Below the pieces are notes generated by a model. That model searched no databases, was not told the origin of the DNA, and saw only the letters and a list, made by a program, of their open reading frames with translations. A stretch of DNA of 64,000 nucleotides, taken from the NCBI GenBank assembly GCA_963718145.1, contig CAVQYJ010000012.1:186001-250000 (forward strand). Reading direction: 5' to 3'. Shown here piece after piece: positions 19,474 through 27,008 of the stretch (position 1 is the first letter of the stretch; each line of letters opens with the position of its first letter). Both the position numbers and the translations under genes were made by a program. This DNA comes from UBA7672 sp963718145 (lineage in GTDB: Bacteria; Pseudomonadota; Alphaproteobacteria; Caulobacterales; Hyphomonadaceae).

Positions 19474-19539
19474 GAGCTTCTCCCATTTTCCACGAGCCCA
19501 GCGGACGCTTGGCCGGAGAAGCGGTCAAGGCCCGCGATC

Positions 19540-20175
19540 TCAGGCCGGCCTCTTCGCCGCCAGCAGTGCGTCGTCTATAGCCGCCGCCTTTATCGCCGCC
19601 GGACGCTGACGGATTCGGCCGACATAGGCTTCGAAGACTGGTCGCTTCTCAATGGAGCCCGTCATCATGCCCCAGCTGATCTGGGCGCCAAGATAGAGGT
19701 CGGCCGCTGTGAAGCCGTCGCCCACGAGGTAATCGCGCCCCTTGAGACCGCCCTCGATCGCGTTCAACACGTCGCCAATCGGCCCGCAGCCGATCATGCC
19801 GCGGCGTTCCGGCGGCTCCGACCAGCCGAAGGACTTCATGGTCGTAGCCTGCTCGATCGGCCCCGAGGCAAAGAAAAGCCAACGGTAATAGGGTCCGCGC
19901 AGTGCATTGCCCGGCGGTGGCGCCAGCCCGGCTCCCGGAAAGGCGTCGGCAAGGTAAGCGCAGATCGCGGCGGCCTCAGTCACGACGGTATTGCCGTGGC
20001 GCAGAGCCGGCACTTTACCCATCGGGTTGATTGCCAGGTAGGCGGGCTTCTTCATGTCTGTGCCCTCGAGGATTTCGGCGCGGTAGGGTTGCCCCACCTC
20101 CTCCAGCATCCATCGGACGGTTCGCCCACGCGACATCGGTGAGGTGTAGAGAACAAGATCTTCGGACATCGGCAT
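19540..20175 (-). CDS. Glutathione S-transferase family protein
   Basis: A cytosolic GST-fold protein. The thioredoxin-like N-terminal domain begins LVLYTSPMSRGRTVRWMLEE, with Ser in the position that activates glutathione in several bacterial GSTs, and continues with INPMGKVPAL (cis-Pro) and VVTEAAAICAYLAD. The all-helical domain follows, with FTAADLYLG as the N-capping motif. I chose the ATG at 20175 because AAGGA lies at a good distance; the reading upstream has no family features. It faces divergently the SDR gene at 20344. Confidence 0.88.
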   Translation of the reverse strand: MPMSEDLVLYTSPMSRGRTVRWMLEEVGQPYRAEILEGTDMKKPAYLAINPMGKVPALRHGNTVVTEAAAICAYLADAFPGAGLAPPPGNALRGPYYRWLFFASGPIEQATTMKSFGWSEPPERRGMIGCGPIGDVLNAIEGGLKGRDYLVGDGFTAADLYLGAQISWGMMTGSIEKRPVFEAYVGRIRQRPAAIKAAAIDDALLAAKRPA

Positions 20176-20343
20176 CACTTCCTTTGCAGATTCACGGAAC
20201 CAGGCACGAACGAGATCGACAAAACGATACCTGGCCCACGGACCGGAAATGTCAGCAGCTTCCATTCCGCGTCACCGGCGCTATGAACACAAGACTAGTG
20301 CGTCAGAAAACCGGGGCGAACGCCCCGATGGAAGGAATGTCTC

Positions 20344-21123
20344 ATGCCCGCCCCTGGCACCCTGTTCGACCTTACCGGCAAGTCCGCCATCATCACTGGA
20401 TCCACCAAGGGCATCGGCAAGGCCATCGCCGAACAGTTCGCCGAGCACGGCGCCCGGGTCACGATCTCGTCGCGCAAGCCCGGCCCCTGCGAGGAGGTCG
20501 CCGCCGCGATCAACAAGAAGCATGGCGACGGCACGGCGATTGCCTGCCCGGCCAACATCTCATCAAAGGACGACCTCAAGCGTCTGGTCGATGAAACGAA
20601 CACCGCCTTCGGCAAGGTCGATATCCTGGTCTGCAATGCGGCCTCGAACCCCTACTACGGACCGATGTCCGGCATCACCGACGAGGCCTTCGTCAAGATT
20701 CTCTCGAACAACATCATTTCCAACAACACGCTCACCACCCTCGTCGCGCCTCAGATGGCGAAGCGGAAGGATGGCGCAGTCATCATTATCTCTTCCATCG
20801 GCGGACTGCGCGCATCGACCGTCATTGGCGCCTACTGCGTCTCCAAGGCCGCCGACGTCCAACTGGCTCGCAACCTCGCCGCCGAACTCGGACCGAGCGG
20901 AATCCGCGTCAACTGCATTTCTCCCGGCCTTGTGAAAACCGACTTCGCCAAGGCACTGTGGGAAGATCCGGCGATCAAGGAACAGCGCGAGGAAGAAACC
21001 CCGCTCCGCCGCATCGGCGTGCCCGACGACATCGCCGGCGCCGCCGTCATGCTCGCCTCCCGCGCCGGCGCCTGGCTGACGGGCCAGAACATCGTCGTGG
21101 ATGGCGGTGTAACAGCGGTCTAA
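20344..21123 (+). CDS. Short-chain dehydrogenase/reductase
   Basis: A 259-residue classical SDR: ITGSTKGIG (18-26), an Arg after strand 2 (SSRKPG) suggesting NADP preference, CNAAS in place of NNAG, ISSIGG with the catalytic Ser, YCVSK, and the PGLVKTDF loop. It resembles the DHRS4-like carbonyl reductase group. An AAGGAATG region upstream gives an acceptable ribosome site. It starts a plus-strand run with msrB and a thioesterase. Confidence 0.9.
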   Translation: MPAPGTLFDLTGKSAIITGSTKGIGKAIAEQFAEHGARVTISSRKPGPCEEVAAAINKKHGDGTAIACPANISSKDDLKRLVDETNTAFGKVDILVCNAASNPYYGPMSGITDEAFVKILSNNIISNNTLTTLVAPQMAKRKDGAVIIISSIGGLRASTVIGAYCVSKAADVQLARNLAAELGPSGIRVNCISPGLVKTDFAKALWEDPAIKEQREEETPLRRIGVPDDIAGAAVMLASRAGAWLTGQNIVVDGGVTAV

Positions 21124-21190
21124 TCACGGGCGGACTGGAGCCATATATGGAGGGCTGGTTGTTCCCGCCGTTCTTACCCTGGAGACGCTC

Positions 21191-21592
21191 ATGGCCCCCC
21201 ACGCCTTCCCCTTTGTCCTGACCGACCAGCAATGGCGCGACAAGCTGACGGCCGAGCAGTACGCGATCATGCGCCGCCACGGCACAGAGATGCCGAACTC
21301 CTGCGCCCTCCTCCATGAAAAGCGCGCCGGGACCTTCTCCTGCGCCGGCTGCGACCAGCCTCTCTTCGAGTCCAAGCTCAAGTTCGAAAGCGGCACTGGC
21401 TGGCCCAGCTTCACCGTGCCGATCAAGGGCGCGGTGCAGGAAACCATCGATCAGAGCCACGGCATGATCCGCACCGAGGTCCACTGCTCCAACTGCGGCA
21501 GCCACCTTGGCCATGTCTTCCCCGACGGCCCGCCGCCCACCGGCCTGCGCTACTGCATCAACGGAGTGGCGCTCAATTTCGAGGCGGGCTGA
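21191..21592 (+). CDS. msrB: Peptide-methionine (R)-S-oxide reductase
   Basis: MsrB reduces the R epimer of methionine sulfoxide. The 133-residue protein has both zinc CxxC pairs (CAGC and CSNC), the FESGTGWPSF substrate block and RYCINGVAL with the catalytic cysteine. There is no signal peptide, so it is the cytosolic form. GGAG lies 6 nt before the ATG. Confidence 0.96.
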   Translation: MAPHAFPFVLTDQQWRDKLTAEQYAIMRRHGTEMPNSCALLHEKRAGTFSCAGCDQPLFESKLKFESGTGWPSFTVPIKGAVQETIDQSHGMIRTEVHCSNCGSHLGHVFPDGPPPTGLRYCINGVALNFEAG

Positions 21593-21674
21593 AAGCCAGA
21601 ACGGTGCGCCCTCTTTCAGGGACAGGAGAACTTCTGTAGCGACCTAACCAGACTCGCTGCACGGACCCCTCCCG

Positions 21675-22148
21675 ATGACCTTCGCCGGTTTCCCGAACCT
21701 GCCGCCGCATGTGAACGCACGCATTTCGCGCTTCATGGGCGGAGACCTGCCACCGGCCCATCGCAACATGGGGATTCGGCCCGACCTGTGGTGCAAGGAG
21801 GCGGAAGTCGGCCGCGTGCTCTTCCGTTGGCCAAATGACGGGTCGCGCGACATCAACGATGGCCGCGTCTTTGGGGGCTGGATCGCCGCGCTTTCCGATA
21901 ACGTTGTATCGATGTGCATGGCCACGGCCCTTGAGGAAGGAGAAGGCTTCACCACTCAGGACCTGCAGGTGAAGATCTTCCGACCCGTTTCCGGGTCCGA
22001 AATCGAGATTGAGGCGAAGGTCGTCAACCGCTCGAAAACCACTGGTTATGTCGAAGCCGAATGGCGGCTGCCCAACGGAAAGACTGCCGCCAAAATCCTC
22101 TCCTGGAAGGCCATCCGGCCGGTCGAGAGTTTCAAGGCGCGCGAGTAG
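21675..22148 (+). CDS. PaaI-type hot-dog thioesterase
   Basis: A 157-residue single hot-dog protein that would hydrolyse acyl-CoA thioesters. The central helix carries RVFGGWIAALSDNVVSM, matching the PaaI pattern of a Gly-rich turn followed by Asp on the hot-dog helix, and the strands LQVKIFRPVSGSEIEIEAKVVN and TGYVEAEWRL follow. Substrate unknown. It is the last gene before the groESL promoter region. Confidence 0.78.
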   Translation: MTFAGFPNLPPHVNARISRFMGGDLPPAHRNMGIRPDLWCKEAEVGRVLFRWPNDGSRDINDGRVFGGWIAALSDNVVSMCMATALEEGEGFTTQDLQVKIFRPVSGSEIEIEAKVVNRSKTTGYVEAEWRLPNGKTAAKILSWKAIRPVESFKARE

Positions 22149-22203
22149 GCTCGAAGCCTCTGGCCTCCGCCCTATCGGAGCAACCTTTTTCGGCCTGCCC
22201 CGC

Positions 22204-22232
22204 TTGACGCAACCCTGCGCGCACCCCTATCT
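22204..22232 (+). promoter_or_regulatory. groESL promoter
   Basis: TTGACG at 22204-22209 and CTATCT at 22227-22232 are separated by 17 bp. Preceded by C (CTTGAC) and C-rich before the -10, this also fits the alphaproteobacterial heat-shock sigma (RpoH) pattern, so both housekeeping and heat-shock polymerase could use it. Confidence 0.65.
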
Positions 22233-22243
22233 CCCCCGCAGCG

Positions 22244-22270
22244 TTGGCACTCACCAAGGGTGACTGCTAG
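22244..22270 (+). promoter_or_regulatory. CIRCE element (HrcA operator)
   Basis: TTGGCACTC, a 9-bp spacer and GACTGCTAG form the CIRCE inverted repeat (consensus TTAGCACTC-N9-GAGTGCTAA) with three mismatches. It begins about 12 bp after the -10 box and so covers the transcription start, where HrcA would block groESL. hrcA itself is not in the window. Confidence 0.75.
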
Positions 22271-22326
22271 CGACCAACCCGCGGGGGCCTTGGCGTCCCG
22301 CAAACACTTGAAAATAGAGGGAAAAC

Positions 22327-22635
22327 ATGAGCTTTCGACCGCTTCATGACCGCGTGCTGGTTCGCCGCGTGAAGGAAGAAGAGAAGTCCAAGGGCGGGAT
22401 CATCATCCCCGACACCGTCAAGGAGAAGCCCCAGGAAGGCAAAATCATCGCCGTGGGCTCCGGCACGCGCAGCGAGGACGGCAAAGTCACCCCGCTCGAC
22501 GTCAAAGCCGGCGACCGCATCCTGTTCGGCAAGTGGTCCGGCACAGAGGTCACCATCGACGGCGAGGAGCTCATCATCATGAAGGAGAGCGACATCCTCG
22601 GCATCGTCGACAAGGTCATGGCCAAGGCCAAGTAA
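22327..22635 (+). CDS. groES: Co-chaperonin GroES
   Basis: The 10-kDa lid of the GroEL folding chamber; it forms a heptameric ring. The 102-residue protein starts SFRPLHDRVLVRR, has the mobile loop EEKSKGGIIIPDT (about 18-30) that contacts GroEL, and ends with KESDILGIVDK. It lies 45 bp ahead of groEL in a two-gene operon behind the CIRCE-controlled promoter. Confidence 0.98.
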   Translation: MSFRPLHDRVLVRRVKEEEKSKGGIIIPDTVKEKPQEGKIIAVGSGTRSEDGKVTPLDVKAGDRILFGKWSGTEVTIDGEELIIMKESDILGIVDKVMAKAK

Positions 22636-22680
22636 GCCGGCCCCGCCAATCCCCATCACTCAGTCATAGAGACAAGCCAC

Positions 22681-24330
22681 ATGGCAGCCAAACACGTTCA
22701 ATTCTCCGCCGAGGCGCGTGAGCGCATGATGCGCGGCGTCGATATCCTTGCCAACGCCGTGAAGGTCACGCTGGGGCCGAAGGGCCGCAACGTGATTATC
22801 GAGAAATCCTTCGGCGCGCCCCGCTCCACCAAGGACGGCGTCACCGTCGCCAAGGAAATCGAACTGGCCGACAAGTTCGAGAACATGGGCGCCCAGATGA
22901 TCCGCGAAGTCGCCTCCAAGGCGAACGACGTCGCGGGCGACGGCACCACCACCGCCACCGTGCTCGCCGCCGCGATCGTCCGCGAGGGCCTTAAGCGCGT
23001 TGCAGCCGGCATGAACCCGATGGACCTCAAGCGCGGCGTCGAGAAGGCCGTTCTCGAAGTCGTCGAAAACCTTAAGAAGCAGTCGAAGAAGGTCTCCACC
23101 AACCAGGAGATCGCCCAGGTCGGCACCATCTCCGCCAACGGCGAAGCCGAAATCGGCAACATGATCGCCCAGGCGATGGAAAAAGTCGGCAATGAAGGCG
23201 TGATCACGGTCGAGGAAGCCAAGTCCCTCGAAACCGAACTCGAAGTCGTCGAGGGCATGCAGTTCGACCGCGGCTATCTTTCGGCCTACTTCATTACCAA
23301 CGCCGACAAGATGGAGGCGACGCTCGACGACGCCCTCATCCTGCTCCATGAGAAGAAGCTGGCTTCACTCCAGCCCCTGCTCCCAGTGCTGGAATCGGTT
23401 GTCCAGACGGCCCGTCCGCTGCTCATCATCTCGGAAGACGTTGAAGGCGAAGCGCTCGCGACCCTCGTGGTCAACAAGCTGCGTGGCGGCCTCAAGGTCG
23501 CTGCGGTGAAGGCGCCAGGCTTCGGCGATCGCCGCAAAGCCATGCTGGAAGACATCGCCATCCTCACGGGCGGCACGGTGATCTCCGAGGACCTCGGCAT
23601 CAAGCTCGAGAACGTCACCATCGACATGCTCGGCAAGGCCAAGCGCGTGCAGATCACGAAAGAAAACACCACGATCGTGGACGGCGGCGGCAAGAAGAAG
23701 GAGATCGAAGGCCGCATCTCGCAGATCCGGAAGCAGATCGACGAGACCACTTCCGACTACGACAAGGAAAAGCTGCAGGAACGTCTCGCCAAGCTCGCAG
23801 GCGGAGTTGCGGTGATCAAGGTGGGCGGCGCAACGGAAGTGGAAGTGAAGGAACGCAAGGACCGCGTTGACGACGCCCTCAACGCGACCCGCGCGGCCGT
23901 GGAAGAAGGCATCGTCTCAGGCGGCGGCGCGGCTCTGCTGCGTGCGGCCTGGGCGATCAAGATCGAAGGCGACAACGAGGACCAGCAAGCGGGCATCGAC
24001 ATCGTCCGCAAGGCGCTCGAATCCCCGATCCGCCAGATCGCGGAAAACTCCGGCGTCGAAGGCTCGATCGTCGTCGGCCGCATCAAGGCCGAGAAGGCGA
24101 ACAAGAACTTCGGCTTCAACGCCCAGACGGAAGAGTACGGCGACCTGGTCGAGATGGGCATCATCGACCCGGCGAAAGTGGTTCGCGTTGCGCTGCAGAA
24201 CGCCGCTTCCGTGGCGGGCCTGCTGATCACGACGGAAGCCGCGATCGCGGAAGCTCCGAAGAAAGACGCTGGCGGCGGCCATGGCCATGGCGGCGGCGGC
24301 ATGCCCGACATGGGCGGCATGGACTTCTAG
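22681..24330 (+). CDS. groEL: Chaperonin GroEL
   Basis: The 60-kDa ATP-dependent chaperonin, a 14-mer that encloses folding substrates. The 549-residue protein shows VTLGPKGRNV, the ATP-binding AGDGTTTATVLA loop, and the chaperonin signature AAVEEGIVSGGGAAL. It ends in a Gly/Met/His-rich tail with GGMPDMGGMDF. The His residues in the tail (GGGHGHGGGG) are a slight variation on the usual GGM repeat. Confidence 0.98.
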   Translation: MAAKHVQFSAEARERMMRGVDILANAVKVTLGPKGRNVIIEKSFGAPRSTKDGVTVAKEIELADKFENMGAQMIREVASKANDVAGDGTTTATVLAAAIVREGLKRVAAGMNPMDLKRGVEKAVLEVVENLKKQSKKVSTNQEIAQVGTISANGEAEIGNMIAQAMEKVGNEGVITVEEAKSLETELEVVEGMQFDRGYLSAYFITNADKMEATLDDALILLHEKKLASLQPLLPVLESVVQTARPLLIISEDVEGEALATLVVNKLRGGLKVAAVKAPGFGDRRKAMLEDIAILTGGTVISEDLGIKLENVTIDMLGKAKRVQITKENTTIVDGGGKKKEIEGRISQIRKQIDETTSDYDKEKLQERLAKLAGGVAVIKVGGATEVEVKERKDRVDDALNATRAAVEEGIVSGGGAALLRAAWAIKIEGDNEDQQAGIDIVRKALESPIRQIAENSGVEGSIVVGRIKAEKANKNFGFNAQTEEYGDLVEMGIIDPAKVVRVALQNAASVAGLLITTEAAIAEAPKKDAGGGHGHGGGGMPDMGGMDF

Positions 24331-24360
24331 TCCGACCTGAGAGTCGGTCGACTGAAGATG

Positions 24361-24393
24361 AGAGGCGGTCCTACTGGGCCGCCTCTTTCGTTT
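24361..24393 (+). terminator. Intrinsic terminator of groESL
   Basis: AGAGGCGG (24361-24368) pairs with CCGCCTCT (24379-24386) over a 10-nt loop, followed by TTCGTTT. It is 30 bp after the groEL stop. Confidence 0.8.
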
Positions 24394-24867
24394 CGTGATT
24401 GACAAACCTGTCCCTGCAGATCCGCCCCCAAAGGTCGCGAAGGGCGCCAGAATCGAAAAAGCGAAGCATCTGGTGGAATTGGGATCACTCCTGACTGGAC
24501 CTTGGGACAAGACCTTTCGACAACTCGACATATCCAGGCACGTTCTGCCTAGATCATGTATCTGAATATTCCGCTATGTAATTTGCCTAAGGGGATTGAG
24601 CGGTAATCGATATCCAATTATTGTTTTTCGAGAAGTTCACCTGGCGGCCCATCCTGACCCCGGGCGAGCCAAATCCATAGAGCTTCAGAATGCCGATCTA
24701 GAGGGGCGACCGGGCAATCGGCCGCCCCGACTTCTTTTTGGCTCCGGCAAGCCTGATCTGCCAAATCCGGCGGCGCCGGGTCGTAAATCCCGATTGCCCG
24801 AAGTGCTCCTGTGGACAGACGCTGCGGACGCGCGGATCATGGATTTAGAACAAATGGGCGACCGGAC
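24394..24867 (+). other. Gene-free stretch with a plus-strand terminator-like hairpin
   Basis: I find no credible gene here. The part from about 24530 to 24640 is clearly richer in A+T than its surroundings. A hairpin GGGGCG/CGCCCC (24703-24708 with 24723-24728, extended by CCG/CGG) is followed by TTCTTTTTG, a plausible plus-strand terminator, yet no gene precedes it on that strand after the groEL terminator. A short unannotated transcript or the remnant of foreign DNA are both possible. Confidence 0.4.
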
Positions 24868-24960
24868 AAGAAAAAGGGCGGCGCTCGTTAAAGCGCCGCC
24901 ACTGAAAGGGTCTGATACGAGCGTTTCCTCCCCGAAACGCCAAACCGCCGAAGCAGTTCG
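24868..24960 (-). ncRNA. Candidate small RNA, about 90 nt, two hairpins
   Basis: On the minus strand a -35-like TTGACT (24990-24995) and a -10-like GAATGT (24967-24972) with 17-bp spacing would start a transcript near 24960. It contains the perfect 7-bp hairpin GCGTTTC/GAAACGC with a GGGGAG loop (24921-24940) and ends in a perfect 9-bp GC hairpin followed by T5. There is no ORF of note inside. Two stable hairpins, a terminator and a promoter-like element at the right distance make this a good sRNA candidate. It could instead be the distal end of the hisG transcript, whose stop lies about 190 bp upstream. Confidence 0.5.
24871..24900 (-). terminator. Strong intrinsic terminator, minus strand
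   Basis: GGCGGCGCT (24877-24885) pairs with AGCGCCGCC (24892-24900) over a 6-nt loop; on the minus strand CTTTTTCTTG follows. It ends either the candidate sRNA or the hisSZG transcript. Confidence 0.8.
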
Positions 24961-24966
24961 AATTAA

Positions 24967-24995
24967 ACATTCTCGCGAACGTCGCGTGGAGTCAA
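24967..24995 (-). promoter_or_regulatory. Possible promoter of the candidate sRNA
   Basis: TTGACT, 17 bp, GAATGT on the minus strand. The -35 is good, the -10 is weak by the sigma-70 consensus. Confidence 0.35.
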
Positions 24996-25152
24996 GCCTC
25001 CACTTACGGTTGTGTTAGGCGCTTCACGCAATGATCGGCCCATATCGAAGGCAAACGCCTACTGGTTGAGGATAGAATCATCGACCCATGGTCCGACTTG
25101 GCAAGGGCGCACCCTCTACTGTCTGGTAGCACGCGCCGCCATCAACTGCAGA

Positions 25153-25911
25153 TCACGCCGCCGTTTCGTTCAGGGCCGTCGACGAAACGAACCGCGCAAG
25201 CTTCCAGCTTTCCTGCCCCTCCTCGATCGCTGTGACAATCGTCTTGAGCGCGCCGAGCGCTTCCGGCGTCCACGCCGCGCCTAGGCTGGCCACGAGTTGC
25301 GCCTGGCTTCGCAGGATCACCCCATCGAGCAGGACGCGGAGCCCGTTGCTCTCCAGCGTCGCACCCGTGGTGGTGATATCGACGATCAGATCCGCCACAC
25401 CTGACGCTGGCGCGCCCTCCGTCGCCCCCGCACTCTCCACTATGCGGTAGTGCCCCACACCCTCCGCAGTGAAGTAGCGCCGCGTCGAGCGCACATACTT
25501 CGTCGCGACGCGCAGCTTCCGCCCTGTCTTCGCCTCCAGCCTCGCGCCCACATCGTCAACGTCCGCCATCGTCTCGACATCCAGCCAACTCTTCGGCGCC
25601 GCCACCACCAGATCCGCACGCCCAAACCCCAGCGCCGCCACCAGGTGCGCCACACTCTCCAGATCGCCCACCTGCTCGCGCAGCAGGTCCTCGCCGCTCA
25701 CACCCGCGTGGATCTCGCCCGCAATCACGCCCTCGGCGATCTCCCCCGCCGACAGCAACCGCACCTCCACCTCCTCCATCCCCACCACGCGCGCCACATA
25801 GCCACGCGCACCGCCCACCGGTTCGACCACCAGACCCGCACGCGCGAAGAACGCCTCGGTCTGCTCCTTGAGTCGGCCTTTCGAGGGAATGGCGAGCTTG
25901 AGTACGGTCAT
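25153..25911 (-). CDS. hisG: ATP phosphoribosyltransferase catalytic subunit
   Basis: HisG condenses ATP and PRPP in the first step of histidine synthesis. The start at 25911 gives MTVLKLAIPSKGRL, the family N-terminus. AGVSGEDLLRE, VATKYVRSTRRYF and VADLIVDITTTGATLESNGL (the PRPP loop) are visible. The protein ends without the C-terminal ACT-like regulatory domain seen in long HisG, which agrees with the presence of HisZ. Its ATG overlaps the hisZ stop by 4 nt. Confidence 0.93.
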   Translation of the reverse strand: MTVLKLAIPSKGRLKEQTEAFFARAGLVVEPVGGARGYVARVVGMEEVEVRLLSAGEIAEGVIAGEIHAGVSGEDLLREQVGDLESVAHLVAALGFGRADLVVAAPKSWLDVETMADVDDVGARLEAKTGRKLRVATKYVRSTRRYFTAEGVGHYRIVESAGATEGAPASGVADLIVDITTTGATLESNGLRVLLDGVILRSQAQLVASLGAAWTPEALGALKTIVTAIEEGQESWKLARFVSSTALNETAA

Positions 25912-27008
25912 GGCCCGTTCTCCCGGCCCAGCCGGTCGACCCGCAGGGCGGCGCCGATGGCGCTGGCCCAAAGTGCGCCGCCGCTCATCTGGGAAATCAG
26001 GCCATCATAGCGGCCGCCGGAGACGATGGGGCGGTCGAACCCGGCATCGCGAGCGAGTTCGAAGACGAACCCGTCATAGTATTCGAACCGCCGCCCGGCT
26101 TCGGCGCTGAACACCGCCGTCTCCCAGAAGGGCGGCTTCAGCGCGTCGATCCGGTCGAGCCGATCGCGGAAGGCGTCCAGCGCAGGCGTGATCGCGACAC
26201 CCGCGTCCGCAGCGAATGCATCGAGCATGGCGGCGCTTTTCGCGACAGGGCCGGAAAGCTGAAGATAACCGATCAGTGCGGCGGATGAAGCCGCATCCGG
26301 CGTCCGGTCGGCCGCCTTGTCGCGCAGGCGCTCGGCGATCTCCTCGGCGCTGCGGCCCACGGGCTGCAACCCCATGTCGCCCAGCATCTGCTCCACCGCA
26401 AGCACGGCCTGATCCTTCGACAGCGCGCCGATGCTGGCCGTCAGCGCCGGAATGCCGGTCTGGCCATTTGCAGCGCCTTCAAGAAGCTCGCGCGGCCCTT
26501 TGCGGCGAGAAAACCCGCGCCGCAGCCGGTCGCGCCATTGCGGCGAGAATGGCAGCGCCGCAATCATCGCGTGGAAGATCGCAACATCGCCAAAACGCAC
26601 CCTGGCGCCCGTTGCGCCGCCAGCCTTCGCGGCTTCCAGCGCGACGGCCAGCGCCTCGGCGTCCTCCGCAGGAGATCCGCAGGCGCCGAACCATTCAAAG
26701 CCCAACTGCATGTGCTCAACCGGATCATGCGATCCGCGCGGCGGCAGGCGATAGACCGGGCCAGAGGCATGATAGCGCGCCACCGGCAGCGCGCCTTCGG
26801 CGACAAGCTGGGCGATCGGCGTGGTCAGGTCGGGTCGAAGACCATGCTCCTTGCCGCTCGGATCGGTGAACGAGCAGAGGCGCGAGCGCACCGCCTCGCC
26901 GGAAAGCTCGAGAATGATCTCGGCAGGCATCAACGTGGGCGGCTCGGCCCGCTGACCGCTGACTGCGGCGATACGAGCCAGCGCCGCCGATGGATCAGAC
27001 GCTGTCAC
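25908..27008 (-). CDS. hisZ: ATP phosphoribosyltransferase regulatory subunit
   Basis: HisZ is a HisRS-like protein without aminoacylation activity that activates short-form HisG. It has class II synthetase remnants: FTDPSGKEHGLRPDLTTPIA (motif 2 region), YRLPPRGSHDPVEHMQLGFE and the C-terminal RFEYYDGFVFELAR and PIVSGGRYDGL blocks. I place the start at the GTG at 27008, which overlaps the hisS stop (GTGA); an upstream start at 27059 would lie inside hisS. The hisS-hisZ-hisG order with 4-nt overlaps implies one tightly coupled operon. Confidence 0.92.
   Translation of the reverse strand: MTASDPSAALARIAAVSGQRAEPPTLMPAEIILELSGEAVRSRLCSFTDPSGKEHGLRPDLTTPIAQLVAEGALPVARYHASGPVYRLPPRGSHDPVEHMQLGFEWFGACGSPAEDAEALAVALEAAKAGGATGARVRFGDVAIFHAMIAALPFSPQWRDRLRRGFSRRKGPRELLEGAANGQTGIPALTASIGALSKDQAVLAVEQMLGDMGLQPVGRSAEEIAERLRDKAADRTPDAASSAALIGYLQLSGPVAKSAAMLDAFAADAGVAITPALDAFRDRLDRIDALKPPFWETAVFSAEAGRRFEYYDGFVFELARDAGFDRPIVSGGRYDGLISQMSGGALWASAIGAALRVDRLGRENGP

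Noticed and set aside
24596..25018. 140-residue plus-strand ORF after groEL
   Set aside because: No family features, crosses two terminator-like hairpins and the candidate sRNA on the other strand.
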